Assembly: GCA_964602455.1 (NCBI GenBank)
Contig: CAZRRG010000038.1
Coordinates: forward strand, 1 to 19,995
Direction: 5' to 3'
From: JBBDIP01 sp964602455
Lineage (GTDB): Bacteria > Bacillota > Sulfobacillia > Fermentithermobacillales > Fermentithermobacillaceae
DNA length: 19,995 nucleotides
A program made the translations under genes and the position numbers. Below, piece after piece: positions 14,078-19,995 of the stretch (position 1 is its first letter; each line of letters begins with the position of its first letter). The notes beneath the pieces are model-generated. The model worked only from the letters and a program-made list of their open reading frames with translations, was not told where the DNA came from and did no database searches.

Positions 14078-15022
14078 ATGAGAAGACGAGCGCCGGGATC
14101 CTTGGTGGCAGATAGGATGACGGCCGGGCGTCTGGCGGAGGGCCAAGATGCCGGCGTCATGGAAGGCATTGCAGACGGTAGCGTAGCCGGAAGCGGGGTC
14201 GGCGGCGCGGTGGGCAGGATGACCGCGACGGAACCCGCAGCTCCAATATCGGCCGCGAAGGCGAAGATACCTCCTCGCAGGCTGTATCTGTACGAGATGA
14301 CGTGGCCCGAGGTAAAGGCGGCGCTGCCTGGGATAAAAGTGGCCATCATCCCGACCGGTTCCTCCGAGCAGCACGGTCCCCACGGGACCTTCGAGGTGGA
14401 TACCGCCCGCGCGCGAGAGTTCTCGCTGCTCCTGGCCGAGAGGGTCTATCCTCACGCGCTTGTAACCCCGTGCATACAGATCGGGATCTCGCCGCACCAC
14501 ATGCACTTCCCAGGGACGCTCACGTTGAGGGCTCAGACGTTCATCGATGTGCTGTGGGACGTCGCGGGATCGCTGTACCAGCATGGGATCAGGAGGTTCT
14601 TGTTCATCAACGGGCACGGCGGAAACCGCCCGGCCCTCACGCTGGTGATGAACAGGCTGCGGCACGAGTTGGGGGCGAGAGCGGCGGTGGCGTCGCCGAC
14701 GACCGTGGCCGATGACGTCATAAAGCAGCGGATCACATCCCCCATCACGGGGCACGCGTGCGAGAGCGAGATGTCCCAGGTCTTGTACCTCTATCCCCAG
14801 GCCATGAAGGTTGACCGGGCGGAGAAGGGCAAGATCCGGGATGAGATCAAGAACATCTACGGCAACCGTCAGCCGTTGGAAGAGGCGCGTTTCTGGGAGG
14901 AGAACACCGAAAACGGCGCCCTCGGCGATGCAACCCTCGCTACGGCTGAACTGGGCGAAGAGGTAATCAACGTTTCGCTAGAGCGGCTAACCGCGTTCCT
15001 CAAGCGGTTCATGGAGACGTAG
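14078..15022 (+). CDS. Creatininase-family amidohydrolase with an N-terminal low-complexity extension
   Basis: Residues about 68-314 form a metal-dependent creatininase-fold hydrolase (family includes creatininase, MftE and FAPy-deformylase-like enzymes). Visible are GSSEQHGPH at 94-102, D108, SPHHMHFPGT at 138-147, NGHGGN at 178-183 and HACESE at 226-231. E97, H99, D108, H180 and E229 fit the two-metal site. The substrate cannot be assigned. The first 65 or so residues are rich in Ala, Gly, Arg and Val, show no family similarity and have no membrane segment. Yet the ATG has a perfect AAGGAGG 9 nt upstream, so the extension is likely translated. It lies 27 nt after D2 and is closed by a strong hairpin, so it belongs to the cassette 2 transcript. 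Confidence 0.88.
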   Translation: MRRRAPGSLVADRMTAGRLAEGQDAGVMEGIADGSVAGSGVGGAVGRMTATEPAAPISAAKAKIPPRRLYLYEMTWPEVKAALPGIKVAIIPTGSSEQHGPHGTFEVDTARAREFSLLLAERVYPHALVTPCIQIGISPHHMHFPGTLTLRAQTFIDVLWDVAGSLYQHGIRRFLFINGHGGNRPALTLVMNRLRHELGARAAVASPTTVADDVIKQRITSPITGHACESEMSQVLYLYPQAMKVDRAEKGKIRDEIKNIYGNRQPLEEARFWEENTENGALGDATLATAELGEEVINVSLERLTAFLKRFMET

Positions 15023-15047
15023 GCGCGGATATCGATGAGATGAGGTG

Positions 15048-15073
15048 GGCTGCCCTGCTTCGGCAGGGCAGCC
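15048..15073 (+). terminator. Strong UUCG hairpin, terminator of the cassette 2 unit
   Basis: GGCTGCCCTGC and GCAGGGCAGCC form a perfect 11-bp stem closed by a TTCG tetraloop, 25 nt after the creatininase stop. The run after it (GTCATACTTACT) is only modestly T-rich. Position and strength make termination likely. Confidence 0.7.
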
Positions 15074-15241
15074 GTCATACTTACTGCTCCCCTGACTCTG
15101 CTGCTCGCTCCCCTCACGCTACTGAAACGTCACCGTTCGAACGGATGGCATCCCGGGAAATTGAGGCGGCAATGACTTCGTGCAAGAGTGTCTTGGTTGG
15201 CGGGAGCCGGGCATCGTACTCCTCAGTTGCCGGGTTTCGGT

Positions 15242-15313
15242 GCTTTGCGGTATCCTGAAGCTACCAGCACTTCACAGGGTATGCCTGCAAAGCCTGCTAC
15301 GAGCCCTGGGCTC
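15242..15313 (+). promoter_or_regulatory. Structured leader and palindrome upstream of etfB
   Basis: GCTTTGC (15242-15248) pairs with GCAAAGC (15287-15293), and inside it GTATCCTG (15250-15257) pairs with CAGGGTAT (15275-15282, two G-U). This makes a hairpin of about 15 base pairs. A near-perfect palindrome GAGCCCTGGGCTC follows at 15301-15313, about 42 nt before etfB. These look like an operator or leader element, but no known riboswitch is recognised. The only promoter-like pair, TTGCCG/TATCCT near 15227-15256, is weak. Apart from the terminator, the rest of 15023-15354 appears empty. Confidence 0.35.
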
Positions 15314-15354
15314 CGCGGCCGGTACTTCTGACACGGGACGGGGGAGATAGACCT

Positions 15355-16248
15355 TTGCGGATAGCAGTACTGATGAAACAAGTGCCCGGAACAAGCAATG
15401 TAGCCATAGACCCCGAGAAAGGCACCCTTCGGCGCGAAAGCGCGAGCACAAAGACGAATCCGTTTGACCTTCACGCATTGGAAGCTGCATTGGAGATAAA
15501 GAGCAGGGTTTCTGCGGGACGCCTCTCAGATCGGCATGGCCGCACCGTCGCTGGTCACGGTACTTACGCTGGCAATGAAGGTGGGACATGCGGGACAGGC
15601 GGCCAGGCGCAGCCGGACTCCTCTGTCACAGTGTCGGTGATCACCATGGGGCCGCCCCAGGCAGAGGCGGTTATCCGCGAGTCCTACTGGATGGGTGCCG
15701 ATGACGGCATCCTCATGACCGACCGCGCCTTCGCAGGGGCAGATACGCTGGCAACGGCGTTTGCCCTGAGCCAGGCTCTGAGAGACAAAGGATTCGACCT
15801 CATCATCGCCGGGATGCAGTCCACCGACGGTGACACCGCCCAGGTAGGACCGGGAGTTGCCGAGTTCCTGGGGATACCACACGTGTCCTACGTCCGCGCC
15901 ATCGACAAGGTCGGACCGACAAGCATTGAAGTAACCGCTGACCTGGGAGACCGGTATCAGACCCAGGAAGTCGCCCTCCCGTGCCTCATAACCGTGACAA
16001 GGGACCTCAACCAGCCTCGGTTGCCGTCGTTCAGGATGCGAAAGGAGACTGCTGGCCGCACAGTTGACCTACTCAAGGCCGCGGATCTTCCGCCGGCGGA
16101 TGAGCAGCACTTGGGTCTCGCCGGTTCTCCGACCAGGGTTGAGAAAATCTTCCCGCCGGTGCGGGAGAGAGTCAGGGAGATGTGGGAAGGTGCGCCCGAG
16201 GAGCTGGCCGAGAAACTCGCTGCTCTCCTGAAGGAGGTGCGGCCGTGA
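15355..16248 (+). CDS. etfB: Electron transfer flavoprotein beta subunit (bifurcation-type motif)
   Basis: This 297-residue EtfB carries the start MRIAVLMKQVPGT, NPFDLHALEAALE, ITMGPPQAE, GADDGILMTDRAFAGADTLAT and DGDTAQVGPGVAEFLGIPHV. The DGDTAQVGP loop, rather than the DDD.NQTG type of respiratory Etf, is what I expect in Etf pairs that handle NAD(H) and bifurcate electrons. The start is TTG, with GGGGGAG 8 nt upstream and no better alternative. Residues about 52-90 are a Gly/Ser/Arg-rich insertion of roughly 35 residues where the family normally has a short loop, making the protein longer than the usual 260. It overlaps etfA (TGATG). With etfA and glcD it matches the lctBCD order. Confidence 0.93.
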   Translation: MRIAVLMKQVPGTSNVAIDPEKGTLRRESASTKTNPFDLHALEAALEIKSRVSAGRLSDRHGRTVAGHGTYAGNEGGTCGTGGQAQPDSSVTVSVITMGPPQAEAVIRESYWMGADDGILMTDRAFAGADTLATAFALSQALRDKGFDLIIAGMQSTDGDTAQVGPGVAEFLGIPHVSYVRAIDKVGPTSIEVTADLGDRYQTQEVALPCLITVTRDLNQPRLPSFRMRKETAGRTVDLLKAADLPPADEQHLGLAGSPTRVEKIFPPVRERVREMWEGAPEELAEKLAALLKEVRP

Positions 16249-17387
16249 TGGGTTTCAACGATGACAGAGCGCATGATGCGCTGAACGGCGAAACGAGTCG
16301 CGCAGTCACTCTAAACAAGGCCGATTGCAGCGGCATCATGGTCTTCGCCGAGTTCAATGACGGGCGCTTTGAGCCCGTCACCTATGAGCTGATCGGCAAG
16401 GCCAGGGAGCTGGCGGGCAAGACCGGCCAGGAAGTCTTGTGTGTGGCGATTGGATGCGGGCTCGGCGCGGCGGCTCAGGACCTGCTGCGCTACCCCGTCG
16501 ACAGGGTGCTGGTCTACGACGCCCCGGAGTTCGTCCACTTTGTTGCGGGGACGTACGCCGCCGCCATGGAAGACGCCATAGTTGCGGAGCGCCCCAGCGT
16601 GGTACTGATTGGCGCCACGCCGGTTGGCCGCAGCCTCGCCCCTCGCGTCGCGGTGAGGTTCCGCACCGGCCTTACTGCTGACTGCACGGTGCTGGACATC
16701 CGTCCTAACGGCGAACTGGTCCAGACCAGGCCGGCATCCGGTGGAAACATCATGGCCACGATCGTGACTAGGAACGCCCGTCCGCAGATGGCTACCGTTC
16801 GTCCCAAGGTCATGCCGAAGGCGGAGGTCGACGAGGCGCAAGTTGGCGAGGACGCGGAACGCAGGCGCGGCAAGAAAGACCGGCTCCAGATGAGGAGCAT
16901 TACCTCGGATCACGCACTCGCCGAACTCGCCAGACACCTCAGCAGAGTCCGCGTCACCGGAGAAAAACCGCTGCCCAAAGCCGAATCCATATCCGACGCC
17001 CGGGTTATCGTGGCGGTCGGCAGGGGAGTACGCTCAAAGGCCGACCTCGCCATGTTCGAGGATCTGGCGACGCGCCTCGGCGGCGTGCTTGGGGGCTCTC
17101 GTCCCCTTGTTGAACAGGGATTCATCCCATCCGACAGGCAAGTGGGGCAGAGTGGCAGGACGGTTAGGCCCGACCTCTACATCGCCTGCGGCATCTCGGG
17201 CGCTATCCAGCATGTCGCCGGGATGTCGGGCAGCGGCACGATTATCGCGATCAACAAGGACAAAGACGCCCCGATCTTCGAGACAGCCAACTACGGGCTG
17301 GTGGGCGACATGTACGAGATTGTGCCGACGCTTCTCCGGCTGCTTGAACCTCAAGATAGCCAGGCTTCGGCGGAGAGGGGCGTGTGA
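16248..17387 (+). CDS. etfA: Electron transfer flavoprotein alpha subunit
   Basis: This 379-residue partner of EtfB carries the FAD domain: VAVGRGVRSK, GGSRPLVEQGFIP, RQVGQSGRTVRPDLYIACG, ISGAIQHVAGM, SGSGTIIAINKD and ANYGLVGDMYE. The N-terminal domain starts properly only at CSGIMVFAEF (about residue 29); the preceding 28 residues are polar and atypical. No CxxCxxC ferredoxin domain is visible at the N-terminus, unlike some bifurcating EtfA proteins. The ATG at 16248 overlaps the etfB stop by one base. A GTG one codon earlier (16245) has slightly better spacing from AAGGAGG. The stop overlaps the next start (GTGA), so all three genes are translationally coupled. Confidence 0.95.
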   Translation: MGFNDDRAHDALNGETSRAVTLNKADCSGIMVFAEFNDGRFEPVTYELIGKARELAGKTGQEVLCVAIGCGLGAAAQDLLRYPVDRVLVYDAPEFVHFVAGTYAAAMEDAIVAERPSVVLIGATPVGRSLAPRVAVRFRTGLTADCTVLDIRPNGELVQTRPASGGNIMATIVTRNARPQMATVRPKVMPKAEVDEAQVGEDAERRRGKKDRLQMRSITSDHALAELARHLSRVRVTGEKPLPKAESISDARVIVAVGRGVRSKADLAMFEDLATRLGGVLGGSRPLVEQGFIPSDRQVGQSGRTVRPDLYIACGISGAIQHVAGMSGSGTIIAINKDKDAPIFETANYGLVGDMYEIVPTLLRLLEPQDSQASAERGV

Positions 17388-18832
17388 CTGTGGGCAGAAC
17401 TGCAGGTACAACAGCAGGTACAACTGCGAGTAGGGCCGGGGATAGGTTCACCAAGTGCACGGATAAGGACCTTCGAGACCTGCGGGGCATCTGCGGCGAC
17501 GACGCGGTCATATCCGGCGGTCCTCTCATGGGCGACTACACCCGGGACGAGATGGCGTCGATGAAGGGGTATCCCGATGCCGTAGTACTCCCGAAGAACG
17601 TCGACGAGGTATCGCAGGTGATGCAGCTGGCGTCGGCTCGGGGCATCGCTGTTACTCCCAGAGGCGCCGGCACCGGACTGTGCGGCGGCGCCGTCCCGGT
17701 CGAGGGAGGCATCGTGCTGTGCCTGACCAGGATGTCGTCCATCCTTGAGATAGACAAGGAGAATCTAACGGCGACGGTGGAACCCGGCGTCATGCTGATG
17801 TCCATCCACCAGGCCGTTGAGGCGCAGGGATTCCTGTACGCTCCCGACCCCGGTGAGAAGACAGCCACCATCGGCGGCAACATCAACACCAACGCCGGCG
17901 GCATGCGCGCCATCAAGTACGGCGTCACGAGGGACAACATCCGCGGCCTGCAGGTGGTTCTGGCATCGGGCGAGGTCCTCGACATGGGCGGCAAGCACGC
18001 CAAGAACAGCACCGGGTACAGCCTCATGAACGCGTTCATCGGCAGCGAGGGCACGTTGGGAATCGTCACTCAGGCCACACTGAAACTGTACCCGCTCCCG
18101 AGGCAGATGTTGAGCTTGCTGGTACCCTTCAACTCGCTGGGCGATGCCATCCGAGCGGTACCCAAGATCCTGGCCACGGGCATCCTGCCCCAGTCCATCG
18201 AGTTCGCCGAGAAGGGCGTCATCGAGGCTTCGGAGCGTTACCTTGGCAAGAGATTCCCTCACAGGGACGCGCCTTCGTACCTCCTCCTGCGAATGGACGG
18301 CAACTCCCAGGCTGAAGTGGTTTCCGCGATGGACCTGGTAGGGGACGCTTGTCTGGAGTCCGGAGCGGTCGACGTGCTGATCGCCGACAGCCCCGAGCGG
18401 CAGTCAGCGATATGGGATGGCAGGGCGGCGTTCCTGGCGGCCCTCAAGAGCGGCAACGAAGTCGACGAATGCGACGTTGTGCTGCCCCGGAACCGCATCG
18501 CGGAACTGGTTGAGTACACCAAGGATGTATCGGCGAAGGTTGGCGTGAGGATCGAGAGCTTCGGGCACGCGGGCGACGGCAACCTCCACATCTACGTGCT
18601 GCGGGACCGGATGCCTGAGGATGAATGGCACCGGAAGCTGCCGGCCGCCATGGACCTCCTGTATGAGAAGGGTGCGGCGCTGGGCGGCCTGGTTTCGGGA
18701 GAGCACGGGATCGGCCTTGCCAAGAAGAAGTACATGGCGAGGAACCTGGGTCGGGGCGAGATCGCCCTTATGAGGCGGCTCAAGGATGCCTTTGACCCGG
18801 CGGGGATCCTCAACCCGGGGAAAGTGGTCTAG
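17384..18832 (+). CDS. FAD-linked 2-hydroxyacid dehydrogenase, GlcD/LctD-like (probable lactate or glycolate dehydrogenase)
   Basis: This 482-residue flavoenzyme of the GlcD family has an FAD-binding PCMH domain (PRGAGTGLCGG at 92-102, PDPGEKTATIGGN, NAGGMRAIKYG, GSEGTLGIVT) and a C-terminal FAD-oxidase domain (FGHAGDGNLHIYV near 395, GEHGIGLAKKKYM from 439, FDPAGILNPGK at the end). The gene order etfB-etfA-dehydrogenase equals lctB-lctC-lctD of Acetobacterium woodii, where lactate is oxidised with NAD+ by electron confurcation with reduced ferredoxin. Lactate is my favoured substrate; glycolate or another 2-hydroxyacid is possible. The GTG start overlaps etfA by 4 nt. The first 20 residues contain a Thr-Ala-Gly-Thr repeat encoded by 12-bp units and are not part of the fold. 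Confidence 0.9.
   Translation: MTVGRTAGTTAGTTASRAGDRFTKCTDKDLRDLRGICGDDAVISGGPLMGDYTRDEMASMKGYPDAVVLPKNVDEVSQVMQLASARGIAVTPRGAGTGLCGGAVPVEGGIVLCLTRMSSILEIDKENLTATVEPGVMLMSIHQAVEAQGFLYAPDPGEKTATIGGNINTNAGGMRAIKYGVTRDNIRGLQVVLASGEVLDMGGKHAKNSTGYSLMNAFIGSEGTLGIVTQATLKLYPLPRQMLSLLVPFNSLGDAIRAVPKILATGILPQSIEFAEKGVIEASERYLGKRFPHRDAPSYLLLRMDGNSQAEVVSAMDLVGDACLESGAVDVLIADSPERQSAIWDGRAAFLAALKSGNEVDECDVVLPRNRIAELVEYTKDVSAKVGVRIESFGHAGDGNLHIYVLRDRMPEDEWHRKLPAAMDLLYEKGAALGGLVSGEHGIGLAKKKYMARNLGRGEIALMRRLKDAFDPAGILNPGKVV
17399..17434 (+). repeat. 12-bp tandem repeat in the 5' end of the dehydrogenase gene
   Basis: ACTGCAGGTACA and ACAGCAGGTACA are adjacent and differ at one base. A decayed third unit, ACTGCGAGTAGG, follows. 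They encode Thr-Ala-Gly-Thr twice, then Thr-Ala-Ser-Arg, in frame, as part of the atypical N-terminal extension. Confidence 0.75.
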
Positions 18833-18855
18833 CGGCTGTCATAAGAGGCGCCTGT

Positions 18856-18911
18856 AAGTGGACCTCGCGAAGTGGACCTCGCGAAGTGGAGCTCGTGAAG
18901 TGGAGCTCGCG
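18856..18911. repeat. 14-bp tandem repeat between the dehydrogenase and ccdA-like genes
   Basis: Four exact-length units: AAGTGGACCTCGCG twice, AAGTGGAGCTCGTG and AAGTGGAGCTCGCG. A hairpin CCGCGCC/GGCGCGG with a 7-nt loop (18912-18932) abuts the array and might terminate the etf operon, though no T-tract follows. No gene is seen between 18833 and 19042. Confidence 0.88.
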
Positions 18912-19013
18912 CCGCGCCTGTTCGTGGCGCGGGCTGCGGCCACGTCCGAAAGTGTAACTTCTCAGAACATGCAGCGTTGGCAGCGTTCTCATACGGATCC
19001 CTGCGGCCTGCAA

Positions 19014-19022
19014 TGGTAAAAT
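19014..19022 (+). promoter_or_regulatory. Possible extended -10 element for the ccdA-like gene
   Basis: TGGTAAAAT is a full extended -10 (TGnTAAAAT) in a GC-rich context. No convincing -35 is present. Transcription would start near 19029, just before the GGAGGGG ribosome site, leaving a very short leader. Confidence 0.3.
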
Positions 19023-19042
19023 CCCGGGTGGAGGGGAACCGG

Positions 19043-19729
19043 TTGGACGCAATCATAGGAGGCCTCAGCCATCCAGTGAGCGGGCCGTTGTACGCCCTGG
19101 TGGCGGGCGTCCTTACATCCGCCAGTCCGTGCGCCCTAGCCGCCCTGCCCCTTGTGTTCGGCCACATGGCCGGCTCGACCAGCAAGAGTAGGGTTGCCGA
19201 CCTGGCCTGGTTCGTTTCCGGGTTGGCGTCGGCCCTTACTCTGGCGGGAACCGTCGCCGGCGCGTTGGGCATGGCTCTCATCGTGAAAGCCCCCTGGGTG
19301 CGGTGGGTGGCCGGTCTCGGGTTCATCCTGGGCGGCGCGTCCTACCTCGGCCTGTTTGGCCGTCGGACTACGTGCGAGACGCCTTTGGCAAGCGTAAGCC
19401 CTGCGCAGGGCACTCTTCCTCGTCCCCTGTCGGGCGCGATGATGGGGGCGCTGTACGGCGTGTCGGCATCCCCATGCTCAACTCCCGCGCTCCTGGCCAT
19501 TCTTGCGATGGTCGCCGCTACAGGCTCAATAGCCAGAGGCGCCATTCTGCTGCTTTTCTACTCTTTGGGCCAGTCAGTCCTCGTCGCTTCAGCAGGCCTT
19601 GCTACCTCGGCGATGCGCAACATGCTGGAAAGCGCAAAGGGCATGCAGGCCCTTGAGACTCTGCGGAAAGCCGGCGGGGCAGCTATCATGCTGTTCGGGC
19701 TGTACATTTTGATCCGCCCATACCTCTGA
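19043..19729 (+). CDS. CcdA/DsbD-type thiol-disulfide membrane transporter
   Basis: This polytopic protein of 228 residues has about six membrane segments. It carries reductant across the membrane in the cytochrome c maturation/DsbD transmembrane family. Two family-type SASPC motifs hold C30 (SPCALAALPLVFGH) and C145 (SPCSTPALLA), the expected redox pair in the first and fourth helices. I chose TTG at 19043 because GGAGGGG lies 7 nt upstream. The open frame reaches back to 18977 and includes an ATG at 19013, but without a ribosome site and with non-hydrophobic residues. A thioredoxin-like gene follows after 32 nt, the usual partner that receives electrons outside the cytoplasm. It could serve cytochrome c maturation or general extracytoplasmic thiol reduction. 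Confidence 0.87.
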   Translation: MDAIIGGLSHPVSGPLYALVAGVLTSASPCALAALPLVFGHMAGSTSKSRVADLAWFVSGLASALTLAGTVAGALGMALIVKAPWVRWVAGLGFILGGASYLGLFGRRTTCETPLASVSPAQGTLPRPLSGAMMGALYGVSASPCSTPALLAILAMVAATGSIARGAILLLFYSLGQSVLVASAGLATSAMRNMLESAKGMQALETLRKAGGAAIMLFGLYILIRPYL

Positions 19730-19761
19730 TCCGTGCATACCTATGAAGCGAGGTGGCTTGA

Positions 19762-19995
19762 ATGAGGAGAGAAGGACGCTCCGGCCCGCGGACGCTCCTT
19801 GCCTTCATGGGCATCATCATAGTGATTGGAGTGTTCTGGGTCATCACCTCGAACCGCTTCGATAGGCTGGCCGCTGAAGGCGGTGTGGCTGACGTAGGCC
19901 CGCAGACGCTATCCCAGCTCATCAAGATGGGCAAGCCGGGGGTTCTGGAGCTGTACACGTCCAACTGTCCCTGGTGCGCGAAGCTGGGCCCTGAA
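19762..19995 (+). CDS. Membrane-anchored thioredoxin-like protein, partial
   Basis: I translated 78 codons up to the right edge. A short basic N-terminus (MRREGRSGPR) precedes a single membrane segment at about 11-29. Then a thioredoxin fold begins, with VLELYTSNCPWCAKLGPE holding the redox site C-P-W-C. The topology puts the domain outside the cytoplasm. The ATG has GAGGTG 7 nt upstream. The ccdA-like gene just upstream is its likely electron donor. Confidence 0.82.
   Translation, partial: MRREGRSGPRTLLAFMGIIIVIGVFWVITSNRFDRLAAEGGVADVGPQTLSQLIKMGKPGVLELYTSNCPWCAKLGPE

Overview
This is a GC-rich chromosomal window from what looks like an anaerobic or facultative Gram-positive bacterium. Bacillota-like is my best guess, for four reasons: strong AGGAGG-type ribosome binding sites, frequent GTG and TTG starts, a B. 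subtilis-style muropeptide-rescue gene set, and an FMN-riboswitch-controlled ECF riboflavin transporter. No rRNA, tRNA, insertion sequence, phage gene or CRISPR array is visible. The taxon itself cannot be read from the sequence.

Minus strand, 1-6887: one polycistron reads leftward from a good sigma-A-like promoter (TTGACT-17-TATTTT). It holds an FMN riboswitch with an enlarged P2 arm, a RibU-like ECF substrate-binding subunit, a NamZ-type exo-beta-N-acetylmuramidase, a fusion of MurQ (MurNAc-6-P etherase) to a serine-hydrolase domain of the AmiE/YbbE (class C beta-lactamase) type, a cytosolic NagZ, and AnmK, which runs off the left edge. Together these would strip GlcNAc, MurNAc and peptides from wall fragments and feed MurNAc-6-P to MurQ.

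Plus strand, 7156-14050: this is the most unusual part. Four genes, A (DUF6754-like, membrane-anchored), B (polytopic), C (two terminal membrane segments around a roughly 200-residue Rossmann-like domain) and D (polytopic), occur twice in the same order with matching spacing: A1-B1-C1-D1 at 7156-10023 and A2-B2-C2-D2 at 11192-14050. The copies are clearly paralogous but diverged, so the cassette duplicated long ago and was kept as a unit. I infer a four-subunit membrane complex of unknown function. Between the copies lie a minus-strand CxxxC-rich YkgJ-like gene and a repeat field (15-bp tandem repeats, then 64-bp hairpin-bearing repeats). A creatininase-family amidohydrolase follows D2 closely, and a strong UUCG hairpin ends that unit.

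Plus strand, 15355-18832: etfB-etfA-glcD overlap tightly in the order of the Acetobacterium lctBCD genes, suggesting an Etf-linked 2-hydroxyacid (lactate-like) dehydrogenase, possibly electron-confurcating. From 19043 a CcdA-like thiol/disulfide membrane transporter is followed by a membrane-anchored thioredoxin-like protein with a CPWC site, cut by the right edge.

Short tandem repeats with units of 9, 12, 14, 15, 16 and 64 bp sit at gene ends and junctions throughout. Several enzymes carry low-complexity in-frame extensions or insertions. This points to replication slippage as a recurring force in this genome.
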